Assembly (NCBI RefSeq): GCF_025466085.1
Contig: NZ_JANLOD010000018.1
Location: 149,001 to 213,000, forward strand
Direction: 5' to 3'
From: Pseudomonas sp. 14P_8.1_Bac3
GTDB taxonomy: Bacteria > Pseudomonadota > Gammaproteobacteria > Pseudomonadales > Pseudomonadaceae
Length of the DNA: 64,000 bases
Position 1 is the first letter of the stretch; each line of letters opens with the position of its first letter. Below are positions 35,376 through 43,739 of the stretch, one piece after another. The translations under genes and the position numbers were made by a program. The notes under the pieces were generated by a model. It did no database searches and had not been told where the DNA came from. It saw nothing but the letters and a program-made list of their open reading frames with translations.

Positions 35376-36269
35376 CTACAGGTTTTTCGCCGCAAAGGTA
35401 TCGCACTGGCCCACCTGGCCTTGCGCAAATCCGGTTTTGAACCAGCGCACCCTTTGCGCCGACGTACCATGGGTAAACGAGTCCGGCACCACACGGCCCT
35501 GACCTTGTTGCTGCAAACGGTCATCGCCGATGGCGTTGGCAGCGTTCAGGGCCTCTTCGATATCGCCCGGTTCCAGCCAGTTCAGGCGTTTCTGCGCGTT
35601 GTTGGCCCAGACACCGGCCAGGCAATCCGCTTGCAGTTCCTGACGCACCAGCAAACCACCGTCGCCTTCCATTTGCCGACCTTGTTGGCGGGCTGTCTGA
35701 ATTTTCGCCGAGACACCGAGCAATGTCTGAACATGGTGTCCTACTTCGTGAGCGATTACGTAGGCTTGCGCGAAATCACCCGCGGCGGAAAAGCGTTGCG
35801 ACATTTCCTGGAAGAACGACATGTCGAGGTAGACCTTCTGGTCCGCTGGGCAATAGAACGGACCGGTCGCCGAAGTGGCGAGGCCGCATGCCGAGTTCAC
35901 CCGGTTGCTGAACAGCACCAGGGTCGGGTTTTTGTACTGTCGACCGGCCTGCTGGAAGATCTGGCCCCAGGTGTCTTCGGTGTCGCCGAGGATCGAGCGG
36001 ACGAATTCCGCGCTTTCATCATTGGCCGGCGGGGCCTTGCGGGGTTGCGTCGAGGCCGGTGCCGATTGATCGCTCATCTGCCCGGTCAATTGGCCGAGGA
36101 TCTGCAGCGGGTCCTGGCCGGTCATCCAGCCGATCCCGACAATCAGAATGATCGCGGTCAGGCTCAGACCCTTGCCGCCACCAAAGCGCATCCCACCGCC
36201 ACCACCGCCGACATCATCACCACGGGCGTCGACCACGTTGTCGCTGCGTCGGCCTTTTTTCCATAGCAT
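35376..36269 (-). CDS. YpfJ-type neutral zinc metallopeptidase family protein
   Basis: A 297-residue protein with one N-terminal helix (GLSLTAIILIVGIGWMTG) after a cytoplasmic Gly-rich stretch, then a periplasmic domain with zinc motif HEVGHH and a downstream Glu in RQELQADCLAG. Length and pattern fit E. coli YpfJ (287). Proteolysis by the family is predicted. ATG 36269 follows AGAGGATTCCC. It is followed without a gap by the alpha/beta hydrolase gene. Confidence 0.87.
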   Translation of the reverse strand: MLWKKGRRSDNVVDARGDDVGGGGGGMRFGGGKGLSLTAIILIVGIGWMTGQDPLQILGQLTGQMSDQSAPASTQPRKAPPANDESAEFVRSILGDTEDTWGQIFQQAGRQYKNPTLVLFSNRVNSACGLATSATGPFYCPADQKVYLDMSFFQEMSQRFSAAGDFAQAYVIAHEVGHHVQTLLGVSAKIQTARQQGRQMEGDGGLLVRQELQADCLAGVWANNAQKRLNWLEPGDIEEALNAANAIGDDRLQQQGQGRVVPDSFTHGTSAQRVRWFKTGFAQGQVGQCDTFAAKNL

Positions 36270-36446
36270 GTGGGAATCCTCTGATTGTCCGTTGGATGAG
36301 TGTTGCTGGTGAGTGGGAGCGGCGCCAGTCCGATCGTCCGGCTTTTCCCGGCCAGCCGGGGCAACGCTGACTTGTATTGAACGTGGATACCCCACCTAAT
36401 TCCCTCCGGCGCCGGGTTTTTATCGCGTGTCACGAACGTCTGATCG

Positions 36447-36518
36447 CTGTAGGAGCCCGGCTTGCTGGCGCTAGCGTTTTTAAAATCGCTATCACCTGCA
36501 TGCTGGCTCCTCCTACAG
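36447..36518. repeat. Paired REP element, TGTAGGAGC family
   Basis: CTGTAGGAGCCCGGCTTGCT and GCTGGCTCCTCCTACAG, an AT-richer and diverged pair between the ypfJ-type gene and the iclR-type gene. Confidence 0.7.
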
Positions 36519-36544
36519 TTCCAGATTTGCGCATTGCCTTTTGT

Positions 36545-36554
36545 ATTCTAGAAT
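36545..36554. promoter_or_regulatory. Perfect palindrome before the iclR-type gene
   Basis: ATTCTAGAAT is a perfect 10-bp palindrome 26 bases before the iclR-type start codon, a position suited to autorepression. Its AGAATC/TTCTA parts recur in the 37496-37515 palindrome. Confidence 0.4.
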
Positions 36555-36580
36555 CAGCAAAATTCTTATGGACCCTTCCT

Positions 36581-37357
36581 ATGGCCGGCAGTCAGATCGA
36601 ACGTGTTTTCAGCGTGCTTGAGCACCTCACCAGCGATCCTCGAGGCCTGCCAATGCAAACCTTGGCCGAGCAACTCGACATCCCGAAAAGTGCGACTCAC
36701 CGTTTGCTGGCCGAGCTGATTCGACTGGGTTACGTGCTGCAGAACCCGGAAAACCTGCGCTACCACCTGTCCACCAAACTGGTGGCGATGGGGTTCCGCT
36801 ATCTGGCGAGCAGCGGCGCGGATGTTGTGCAGCCGGTGCTTGATCGTCTGGCCGACGCAACAGGTGAACTGGTGCGTCTGGGTGTCATCGAAGGTGAGCG
36901 GCAGGTCTGGATCGCCAAATCTCAGGGTGCGCGTTCGGGGTTGCGTTATGACCCGGACATGGGCCGCGACGCACCGCTGTTCTACACGGCCTCGGGTCAT
37001 GCCTGGCTGGCCTGCATGAGCGATGCCGAGGCGTTATCGCTGGTAGAGCGGCAGGGCGGCGACCGGCCAAAAGATCTGGGGCCGAATGCACCACGCTCAA
37101 ACATCGAACTGCTGGAACGGCTGCGCCTGGCGCGGGAACAGGGTTACGCCTGGGTCGAGGAAAGTTCGGCCGTGGGCACTTCTGCAATTGCCGCGGTAGT
37201 ACGACATCCCGGCGATGGACGGGTGATGGGTGTGCTGAGCATTGCCGGGCCGAGCGCACGAATGCCGGGGGCTCGACTGCACGAATTGGCCCCGATGTTG
37301 CTGAAATTTACCGACGAGTTATCGGCTGCCAGCCTGGCTTCCGAGCTGTTCAAATAA
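36581..37357 (+). CDS. IclR family transcriptional regulator
   Basis: A 258-residue regulator: winged helix IERVFSVLEHLTSDPRGLPMQTLAEQLDIPKSATHRLLAELIRLG (residues ~5-60) and an IclR effector-binding domain with YTASGHAWLACM and GYAWVEESSAVGTSAIAA. IclR proteins bind small organic or aromatic acids. It precedes a DMT exporter and the quinate module, so control of one or both is plausible. It does not look like PcaR. ATG 36581 lacks a strong Shine-Dalgarno. Confidence 0.9.
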   Translation: MAGSQIERVFSVLEHLTSDPRGLPMQTLAEQLDIPKSATHRLLAELIRLGYVLQNPENLRYHLSTKLVAMGFRYLASSGADVVQPVLDRLADATGELVRLGVIEGERQVWIAKSQGARSGLRYDPDMGRDAPLFYTASGHAWLACMSDAEALSLVERQGGDRPKDLGPNAPRSNIELLERLRLAREQGYAWVEESSAVGTSAIAAVVRHPGDGRVMGVLSIAGPSARMPGARLHELAPMLLKFTDELSAASLASELFK

Positions 37358-37417
37358 GCAGATGCTTCACCGTTCATTGGGATGGAGTGTCAGGGGAAGA
37401 GGTGTCGCTTGGTGGTT

Positions 37418-37441
37418 CATCGCGAGCGAGCTCGCTCCTAA
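37418..37441. repeat. Solitary REP arm
   Basis: CATCGCGAGCGAGCTCGCTC followed by CTAA, a single palindrome with no partner, between the iclR-type and EamA genes. Confidence 0.6.
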
Positions 37442-37495
37442 AGTATGTGCAGCAAACTGTGCGTTATTCGCCCACTTTTACGTTGCGGCTATGTC

Positions 37496-37515
37496 AGAAT
37501 CTGGAACCAGGTTCT
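37496..37515. promoter_or_regulatory. Interrupted palindrome before the DMT exporter gene
   Basis: AGAATCTGGAACCAGGTTCT is self-complementary at 16 of 20 positions and ends 35 bases before the exporter ATG. It is a candidate operator for the neighbouring IclR protein. Confidence 0.45.
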
Positions 37516-37550
37516 AAATTATTGGTATTCGCCAGGCACAAGGGAACCTC

Positions 37551-38429
37551 ATGACCGTCAGCACTCCGCTCTCCGGCGTAAACCAACCCTTCAAAGGGAT
37601 TTTGCTGATCGTCGTCGCCACCTTCCTTTTCTCCAGCCATGACGCCTTTTCGAAATACCTCTCCGGTTTCTACCCGATTGTCATGGTGGTCTGGGCGCGT
37701 TATCTGGTTCACACGTTGTTGATGGCCGGGATTTTTCTGCCGCAATCCGGGCTGCGCGTCCTACGCACCAAACGACCTTTGCTGCAGTTGCTGAGGGCGT
37801 TATGCCTGCTGGGCACCAGCCTGTTTTTTACCACCGGCTTGCAGTACATCCCGCTGGCCGAAGCGACGGCGGTGAACTTTCTCGCGCCGGTGCTGGTGAC
37901 CGCGCTGTCGGTGCCGCTGCTGGGTGAACGCGTGACCCGAGGCCAATGGATTGCGGTGATTTGCGGATTCATCGGCGTGCTGATCATCGTCCACCCCGGC
38001 GGCGATCTGTTCACGCCCGCCGTCTTGCTGCCGCTCTGCTCGGCGTTGTTTTTCTGCTTCTATCAATTGCTCACCCGCAAGCTCAGCGAGATCGACAGCC
38101 CGACCACCAGCAATTTTTTTGCCGGCCTGTGCAACACCTTGGTGATGAGCGCGTTGGTGCCGTTCTTCTGGCAAGTGCCCAGCGTTGGGCACGGGATGAT
38201 GATGGTGGCGCTGGGCGCCTGCGGGATGACGGCGCACTTGTTTCTGACCCAGGCTTTCCGTCACGCCGCGCCTGCGTTACTGGCGCCGTTTGGTTATTGC
38301 CAGATCGTGTTTGCCGGGTTGCTGGGGTGGTTGCTGTTTTCCCATACGCCGACCCTGACCACGATGGTCGGGATTGCGGTGATTTGCTGCAGCGGGCTGG
38401 CGGCGGCTTGGCAGCAGAGCCGTGAATAG
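37551..38429 (+). CDS. EamA/DMT family transporter
   Basis: A 292-residue inner-membrane protein with ten predicted helices; the first EamA repeat opens with FKGILLIVVATFLFSSHDAFSKYL and the second with CSALFFCFYQLLTRKL. It is an exporter or importer of small metabolites, substrate unknown. A palindrome upstream and the adjacent IclR gene suggest specific induction. It converges on the MFS gene. Confidence 0.87.
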   Translation: MTVSTPLSGVNQPFKGILLIVVATFLFSSHDAFSKYLSGFYPIVMVVWARYLVHTLLMAGIFLPQSGLRVLRTKRPLLQLLRALCLLGTSLFFTTGLQYIPLAEATAVNFLAPVLVTALSVPLLGERVTRGQWIAVICGFIGVLIIVHPGGDLFTPAVLLPLCSALFFCFYQLLTRKLSEIDSPTTSNFFAGLCNTLVMSALVPFFWQVPSVGHGMMMVALGACGMTAHLFLTQAFRHAAPALLAPFGYCQIVFAGLLGWLLFSHTPTLTTMVGIAVICCSGLAAAWQQSRE

Positions 38430-38439
38430 CCGCGCAAGG

Positions 38440-38473
38440 CACGGTGGGCGCGAACCTGCTCGCTCCCACCGTG
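38440..38473. terminator. Hairpin between convergent transporter genes
   Basis: CACGGTGGG pairs with CCCACCGTG around a loop containing a decayed REP core (GCGAACCTGCTCGC). It may terminate both genes; there is no T-run. Confidence 0.4.
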
Positions 38474-38484
38474 GGGTAGGACTT

Positions 38485-39819
38485 TTACACGGTCGGAATC
38501 TTGCGCGGTGCCATGAAGTACATCCAGGTCAGGGCGATGAAGTACATCGCCGGAATCAGGGTGAACAGCACGGTGTAGTTGTTATGGGTCACGGTGAGGA
38601 TATGGCCGACCAACTGGGTCATGAACATCCCGCCGATCGCCGCACACATGCCGCCGAAACCGAACACCGTGCTCATCATGTGTTTCGGCGTGTAGTCCAT
38701 CACCAGGCTCCAGATGTTCGCGGTCCAGGCCTGGTGCGCGCCGATGGCCAGGGATATCGCAAACACCGCGACCCACAGGCTGCTCGAACCCGCGGCCATG
38801 ATCACACCGACGATGCAGCAGGCGAACAGGAACATCGACATCAGCCGCGCCTTGATCGGGTTGATCCCGCGTCCGATCAGGAATGAAGACAGGATGCCGC
38901 CGCCGATGCTGCCGAAGTCGGCCGTGAGGTAGATGATGATCAGCGGAATACCCATCTGGGTCACGTTGATCCCCAGGTTGTATTGCTGATTGAGGAACGG
39001 TGGCAGCCAGTACAGGTAGAACCAGAACACCGGCGCCGTCATCGAGTAGGCGAGGGCGAAGGCCCAGGTGCCGCGCATGCGCAGGATTTTCGAGAACGGT
39101 ACGCGGGTCTGTTGTGGTTCGACTTCGTTCTGGATGTAGTCCAGTTCCGACTGTTTGACGCTCGGATGATCTTCCGGGTTGAAATACTTCAAACCCCACA
39201 ACACCAACCAGATCCCGCCCAGTGCCGACATGCACAGGAACGCAGCCTGCCAGCCCCATACATGCAGGATCAGTGGCAGCAACATGGGCGTGAACATCGC
39301 ACCGACGTTGGTGCCGGCGTTGAAGATGCCGGTGGCCACGGCACGCTCGCCGGCCGGGAACCACAGCCGCGTGGTTTTCACGCAGGCCGGGTAGTTGGCG
39401 GCTTCGGTCAGCCCGAGTATCAAGCGGCAGACCATGAAGCCGACCGCCGAGGTGGCGAGGCCATGGGCGCCGGTCGCCAGGCTCCAGAGCAGCACCGCGC
39501 AGAAGAACACGCGCTTCACGCCAATGCGGTCGATCAGGCGGCCTTGCAGGACGAAACCGATGGCGTAACCGACCTGGAACCAGAAGTTGATGTTGGCGTA
39601 GTCCATCGCCGTCCAGCTCATTTCCTTGGCCAGGATCGGCTGCATGACGCCCAGTGCGGCGCGGTCGATGTAGTTCAGGGTGGTGGCAAAAAATACCAGC
39701 GCCAGCATGCCCCAACGGGTCTTGCCGACAGCCAGGGCGCCGCGGATCTTGTCGCCGATGCCGCTGTTGGCAGAGGTCATGGAGGGACGCTCCATGGGAG
39801 AACTTTGAGAAGGAGTCAT
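38485..39819 (-). CDS. MFS transporter (ACS family), probably for quinate, shikimate or a related acid
   Basis: A 444-residue 12-helix permease of the anion:cation symporter family (GRLIDRIGVKRVFF in loop 2-3, LGLTEAANYPACVKTTRLWFP after helix 4). Such proteins import hexuronates or aromatic and alicyclic acids with protons. It is divergent from the quiC fusion gene and shares its control region, so it is the likely uptake system of the module, like QsuA of Corynebacterium. ATG 39819 is preferred to a GTG at 39828; neither has a strong Shine-Dalgarno. Confidence 0.85.
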   Translation of the reverse strand: MTPSQSSPMERPSMTSANSGIGDKIRGALAVGKTRWGMLALVFFATTLNYIDRAALGVMQPILAKEMSWTAMDYANINFWFQVGYAIGFVLQGRLIDRIGVKRVFFCAVLLWSLATGAHGLATSAVGFMVCRLILGLTEAANYPACVKTTRLWFPAGERAVATGIFNAGTNVGAMFTPMLLPLILHVWGWQAAFLCMSALGGIWLVLWGLKYFNPEDHPSVKQSELDYIQNEVEPQQTRVPFSKILRMRGTWAFALAYSMTAPVFWFYLYWLPPFLNQQYNLGINVTQMGIPLIIIYLTADFGSIGGGILSSFLIGRGINPIKARLMSMFLFACCIVGVIMAAGSSSLWVAVFAISLAIGAHQAWTANIWSLVMDYTPKHMMSTVFGFGGMCAAIGGMFMTQLVGHILTVTHNNYTVLFTLIPAMYFIALTWMYFMAPRKIPTV

Positions 39820-39831
39820 GTAGGCCACCGA

Positions 39832-39839
39832 TTGTTTTT
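39832..39839 (-). promoter_or_regulatory. Candidate Crc/Hfq motif before the MFS gene
   Basis: On the minus strand AAAAACAA matches AANAANAA and lies 13-20 bases before the MFS start, overlapping the ribosome landing site. It would repress uptake of a poor carbon source when better ones are present. Confidence 0.4.
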
Positions 39840-39951
39840 ATAGGGTGTGCTGCTGCGTGGTTACCCGAACCCGGCGGTTCACGACCGGGCTCAATGTGCA
39901 GTCGATGTTGCGCAGTGGACAAAAAATCGTCAATTCGCCAAAGGCCATTGT

Positions 39952-39966
39952 GTTCGATAATCGCAC
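39952..39966 (+). promoter_or_regulatory. Sequence identical to the remembered PcaR operator
   Basis: GTTCGATAATCGCAC is, from memory, the 15-bp PcaR-binding sequence of the Pseudomonas putida pca promoters. It lies in the divergent MFS/quiC region, 3 bases before the putative TetR site, so PcaR may add control by beta-ketoadipate. pca genes themselves are not in this window. Confidence 0.6.
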
Positions 39967-39969
39967 GCA

Positions 39970-39987
39970 AAACTAACCGGATAGTAC
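39970..39987. promoter_or_regulatory. Putative TetR operator, copy 1 (MFS/quiC region)
   Basis: AAACTAACCGGATAGTAC contains ACTAACCGGATAGT, a palindrome with one mismatched base pair (12 of 14 positions). A copy matching 14 of 18 bases lies on the other strand before aroQ (44241-44258). The two sites bracket the module that encodes a TetR protein. Confidence 0.55.
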
Positions 39988-40046
39988 ACTTTGAATTGCT
40001 GTGCCGATGCGCCCGGCCAATAATCCATTTCAAGAAAGACGCGGTG

Positions 40047-40113
40047 CCTGTAGGAGCCGGCTTGCCGGCGATGGCGATCTCACAGGCGCCATCGCCAGCA
40101 AGCCGCTCCTGTA
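40047..40113. repeat. Paired REP element, TGTAGGAGC family
   Basis: CCTGTAGGAGCCGGCTTGCC faces GGCAAGCCGCTCCTGTAG-like sequence with only a short spacer. It separates the operator sites from the quiC start, so the quiC leader probably contains this hairpin. Confidence 0.75.
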
Positions 40114-40165
40114 GAAAGCGCGCGTAGCCCAAAACAAGACAGCCTCCACCACCGGGAGTCGAACC

Positions 40166-42067
40166 ATGCAGCGTTCCATTGCCACCATTTCCTTGAGCGG
40201 TACCCTGCCGGAAAAACTCGAAGCCATCGCCGCCGCCGGTTTCGACGGGGTGGAGATCTTCGAGAACGACCTGCTCTACTACGACGGCAGCCCGCGGGAA
40301 ATCAAACAGATGTGCGCCGATCTCGGGATCGCCATCACGCTGTTTCAACCGTTCCGGGATTTTGAAGGTTGCCGCCGCGATCGCTTGCCCCGTAACCTGG
40401 AGCGGGCCGAGCGTAAATTCGACCTGATGCAGGAACTCGGCACCGACCTTGTGCTGGTCTGCAGCAACACCTCCGCCGACGCTGTGGGCGATGAGCAAAT
40501 CCTCGTCGATGACTTGCGCCTGCTGGCCGAACACGCCGGTGCGCGCGGCCTGCGAATCGGTTACGAAGCGTTGGCCTGGGGCCGGCACGTGAATACGTAT
40601 CAACAGGTGTGGAACATCGTGCGGCAGGCTGATCACCCGAGCCTCGGCGTCTTGCTGGACAGTTTCCACACGCTGTCGCTCAAGGGCGACCCCAGTGCCA
40701 TCGCCGAGATTCCCGGCGACAAAATATTCTTCGTACAAATGGCTGACGCACCGGTCCTGGCCATGGACGTGCTGGAATGGAGTCGGCATTTCCGCTGTTT
40801 CCCCGGCCAGGGCGAATTCGATTTGCCGGGGTTTCTCGCGCCGATCATCAAGAACGGCTACACCGGTCCACTGTCGCTGGAGATCTTCAACGACGGCTTC
40901 CGCGCCGCGCCGCCACGGGCCAATGCCGCCGACGGTCTGCGTTCGTTGCTGTACCTGGAGGAGAAAACCCGCGAACGGCTCGCGCAGGAAGCCCAAGAGG
41001 TGGCGAACACCGACATCCTGTTCGAGACCCCCAAGGCCAGCGAATACAACGGCATCGAGTTCCTCGAGTTCGCCGTGGATGAAAGCCTCGGCGCCAGGCT
41101 GGCCCATTGGCTGGAGCGGCTGGGCTTCGTCAAGGCCGGGCAACACCGCTCGAAAAACGTCAGCCTGATGCGTCAGGGCGATATCAACCTGATCCTCAAC
41201 TCAGAGCCTTACTCGTTCGCCCACAGTTTCTTCGAAGCCCACGGCCCGTCGCTGTGCGCCACCGCGGTGCGGGTCAAGGACAGCCGCAGCGCGCTGGCCC
41301 GGGCCGTGGCCTACAAAGGTCAGCCATATCGTGGACTGGTCGGCCCCAACGAACTGGAGCTGGCCGCGGTGCGCGCGCCGGATGGCAGCCTGATTTACCT
41401 GGTGGACCAGGAAGCCGACGTCTACGGCATCGACTTCAACCTCCAACCAGCCGCCGTGGCCAGCGGCGGCCTCAAGCGCATCGACCACATGGCGATGGCG
41501 TTGCCCGCCGACAGCCTCGACAGTTGGGTGCTGTTCTACAAAAGCCTGCTGGATTTCGAAGCGGACGATGAAGTGGTGTTGCCGGACCCTTACGGGCTGG
41601 TGAAGAGCCGGGCGCTGCGCAGCCGCGACAGTTCGATCCGTTTGCCGCTGAACATTTCCGAGAACCGCAACACCGCCATCTCACACGCGCTGTCGAGTTA
41701 TCGCGGCTCTGGTGTGCATCACATCGCGTTTGACTGCGACGACATCTTTGCCGAAGTCAGTCGCGCCAAGGAGGCGGGCGTACCGCTACTGGATATTCCG
41801 CTCAATTACTACGATGACCTGGCCGCACGCTTCGATTTCGACGATGAGTTTCTCAGCGAGCTGGCCTATTTCAACGTGCTGTACGACCGTGATCCCCAGG
41901 GTGGCGAGCTGTTTCACGTGTACACCGAACCGTTCGAAGGTCGGTTTTTCTTTGAGATCATCCAGCGCAAAAATGGCTATGCCGGTTACGGCGCGGCCAA
42001 CGTCGCTGTGCGACTGGCGGCCATGGCCAAGTCCCGCAGTGGTGCGATTCGTCAGGCGAAGTTGTAG
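40166..42067 (+). CDS. quiC: 3-dehydroshikimate dehydratase fused to an HPPD-like domain (QuiC1/QsuB type)
   Basis: Converts 3-dehydroshikimate to protocatechuate, joining quinate/shikimate breakdown to the beta-ketoadipate pathway. Residues 1-~280 form a xylose-isomerase-like TIM barrel (ATISLSGTLPEKLEAIAAAGFDGVEIFE; metal-site regions GYEALAWGRHVNTY, LLDSFHTL, FVQMADAP and LSLEIFND). Residues ~290-633 form two vicinal-oxygen-chelate units like 4-hydroxyphenylpyruvate dioxygenase, with RIDHMAMALP, GVHHIAFDCDD and EPFEGRFFFEIIQR supplying the His-His-Glu iron site. The native reaction of the second half is unknown in such fusions. GGGAG precedes the ATG. Confidence 0.93.
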   Translation: MQRSIATISLSGTLPEKLEAIAAAGFDGVEIFENDLLYYDGSPREIKQMCADLGIAITLFQPFRDFEGCRRDRLPRNLERAERKFDLMQELGTDLVLVCSNTSADAVGDEQILVDDLRLLAEHAGARGLRIGYEALAWGRHVNTYQQVWNIVRQADHPSLGVLLDSFHTLSLKGDPSAIAEIPGDKIFFVQMADAPVLAMDVLEWSRHFRCFPGQGEFDLPGFLAPIIKNGYTGPLSLEIFNDGFRAAPPRANAADGLRSLLYLEEKTRERLAQEAQEVANTDILFETPKASEYNGIEFLEFAVDESLGARLAHWLERLGFVKAGQHRSKNVSLMRQGDINLILNSEPYSFAHSFFEAHGPSLCATAVRVKDSRSALARAVAYKGQPYRGLVGPNELELAAVRAPDGSLIYLVDQEADVYGIDFNLQPAAVASGGLKRIDHMAMALPADSLDSWVLFYKSLLDFEADDEVVLPDPYGLVKSRALRSRDSSIRLPLNISENRNTAISHALSSYRGSGVHHIAFDCDDIFAEVSRAKEAGVPLLDIPLNYYDDLAARFDFDDEFLSELAYFNVLYDRDPQGGELFHVYTEPFEGRFFFEIIQRKNGYAGYGAANVAVRLAAMAKSRSGAIRQAKL

Positions 42068-42169
42068 GAATTTGGTAAGCGCTCGGTTAAACCCGCACTG
42101 CGTGGCTTCCTTCACTGTGCAGTGCGGCTCATAATCGCCAGCCTGTTCAGTGATGGCCGTGAGCCCGCA

Positions 42170-42847
42170 ATGACAATAATTTCAGAACTCTCCGCAGCGC
42201 CCGACGAACCCTTGGCCGAGCCGCGCAAGAGCCGCAAGAACAACCCGGAAAAGACCCGCGAGAACATTCTTCAAGAAGCGATCGTCGAGTTCGTCCAGCA
42301 GGGGCTTTCCGGTGCTCGCGTCGATGCGATCGCCGAGCGTATCCACACCTCCAAACGCATGATCTATTACTACTTCGGCAGTAAGGAGCAGTTGTACGTC
42401 GAGGTGCTGGAGAAACTCTACGGCGACATTCGCCACACCGAAAACCGCCTGCACCTGGCCGAGCTGGCGCCGGTGGATGCTATTCGGCGACTGGTGGAAT
42501 TTACCTTCGATCACCATGACCGCAACGTCGATTTCGTGCGGATCGTCAGCATCGAGAACATCCACAACGCCGAGTACGTGAAGCGTTCCGATGCAATCAA
42601 GGCGATGAACAACACCATTCTCGACTCACTGGGTGTGATCCTGCGTCGCGGTGCCGAAGAGGGCGTGTTCCGCTCAGGGCTGGATCCGCTGGATGTGCAT
42701 TTGTTGATCAGTTCGTTCTGCTTCTATCGCGTGTCGAACCGCCATACGTTTGGTGAGATTTTCCAGATCGATCTGCCGGACGAAAGCATCAAGCAGCGTC
42801 ATCGGGAAATGATTTGCGAGTCGGTTCTGCGCTACCTGCAGGCCTGA
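42170..42847 (+). CDS. TetR family regulator of the quinate module
   Basis: A 225-residue repressor. A polar leader is followed by the helix-turn-helix (ENILQEAIVEFVQQGLSGARVDAIAERIHTSKRMIYYYFGSKEQLY, residues ~30-80) and a C-terminal effector domain of the TetR_C type with FYRVSNRHTFGEIF. It lies 102 bases after quiC on the same strand. The paired motif at 39970-39987 and 44241-44258 is the best candidate for its operator, with quinate, shikimate or a dehydro-acid as inducer. ATG 42170 is chosen; an upstream start at 42122 would add 16 unconserved residues. Confidence 0.9.
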   Translation: MTIISELSAAPDEPLAEPRKSRKNNPEKTRENILQEAIVEFVQQGLSGARVDAIAERIHTSKRMIYYYFGSKEQLYVEVLEKLYGDIRHTENRLHLAELAPVDAIRRLVEFTFDHHDRNVDFVRIVSIENIHNAEYVKRSDAIKAMNNTILDSLGVILRRGAEEGVFRSGLDPLDVHLLISSFCFYRVSNRHTFGEIFQIDLPDESIKQRHREMICESVLRYLQA

Positions 42848-42873
42848 GGTTTTTTTGCAGGCCGGGGTTCATT

Positions 42874-43734
42874 TCAATCCAGGCCATTCATGCCCTGGAA
42901 ATGCGCCAGCATCCGCTGCGCATCCGGCACTACGCCACTGAACAATTCAAACGCCTTCACCGCCTGAAACACCGCCATCGTGCCGCCATCCAGGGTGCGG
43001 CAACCCATCGCGCGGGCAGTGCGCAGCAGTTCGGTTTCCAGCGGGAAATAAACGATCTCCGCGACCCACAATTGCGCGCGCAGCAGCGCTGCCGGCACCG
43101 GCATCCCCGGTAGCTTTTTCATGCCCATGGGCGTGGTGTTCACCAGACCGTCGGCCTGAGCCAGTGTGTGCGGCAGATCATGCCCTGCCACCGCGCGTCC
43201 TGCGCCAAAGTGCTGACTGAGGTTGTTCGCCAGGCTCTGCGCTCGGCTGGTTTCCACATCGAAAATGCTCAGCTGCTGTACGCCTTCGCTCAACAACGCG
43301 TGGGCGACCGCCGCGCCTGCACCCCCGGCGCCCATCTGGACGACACGCTCAACTGAAACGCCCTGCAAGCCGCGGCGGAAACCTTCGGCAAAACCCAGGC
43401 AATCGGTGTTGTGGCCGATGCGTTTACCGTCTTTCAGCACCACCGTGTTCACCGCTCCGATTCCATGGGCTTCCGACGACAACTCGTCGAGCAACGGGAT
43501 GATCGCCTGCTTGCACGGGAAGGTGATGTTGAGGCCTGTGAAATTCATCTGTTCGGCGGCCATCAGCAGGTCGGGCAGGGCGTTGCTGTCGAGTTTCAAC
43601 TGATCGAGGTCGATCAGGCGGTAGAGGTAACGCAGACCCTGGGCATCGCCTTCGTGTTCGTGCAAGGCGGGCGTGCGCGATGCCTGGATGCCGGCGCCGA
43701 TCAGCCCGGCCAGTACGGTGGAGTTCTGGGTCAC
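42874..43734 (-). CDS. Quinate/shikimate dehydrogenase, QsuD type (AroE superfamily)
   Basis: Oxidises quinate to 3-dehydroquinate and shikimate to 3-dehydroshikimate with NAD+. The 286-residue protein has substrate motif SRTPALHEHEG, catalytic Lys in NITFPCKQ, Asp in HNTDCLGF and nucleotide motif GAGGAGAAV. The phrases GLIGAGIQASRTPALHE and LRYLYRLIDLD resemble Corynebacterium QsuD rather than biosynthetic AroE (SKSP-type site), which supports a catabolic role. It starts at GTG 43734 with GAAGGGG upstream and lies 5 bases after aroQ, in one operon. Confidence 0.88.
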   Translation of the reverse strand: MTQNSTVLAGLIGAGIQASRTPALHEHEGDAQGLRYLYRLIDLDQLKLDSNALPDLLMAAEQMNFTGLNITFPCKQAIIPLLDELSSEAHGIGAVNTVVLKDGKRIGHNTDCLGFAEGFRRGLQGVSVERVVQMGAGGAGAAVAHALLSEGVQQLSIFDVETSRAQSLANNLSQHFGAGRAVAGHDLPHTLAQADGLVNTTPMGMKKLPGMPVPAALLRAQLWVAEIVYFPLETELLRTARAMGCRTLDGGTMAVFQAVKAFELFSGVVPDAQRMLAHFQGMNGLD

Positions 43735-43739
43735 GACAT

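Noticed and set aside
36581..37357. Identification of the IclR-family gene as pcaR
   Set aside because: The N-terminus and context do not match PcaR as remembered; only the family can be assigned.
38582..41146. An 854-codon open frame on the minus strand across the MFS and quiC genes
   Set aside because: It is a high-GC shadow: the MFS (minus, another frame) and quiC (plus) proteins are clear family members, and the long frame translates to Arg/His-rich sequence with no domain.
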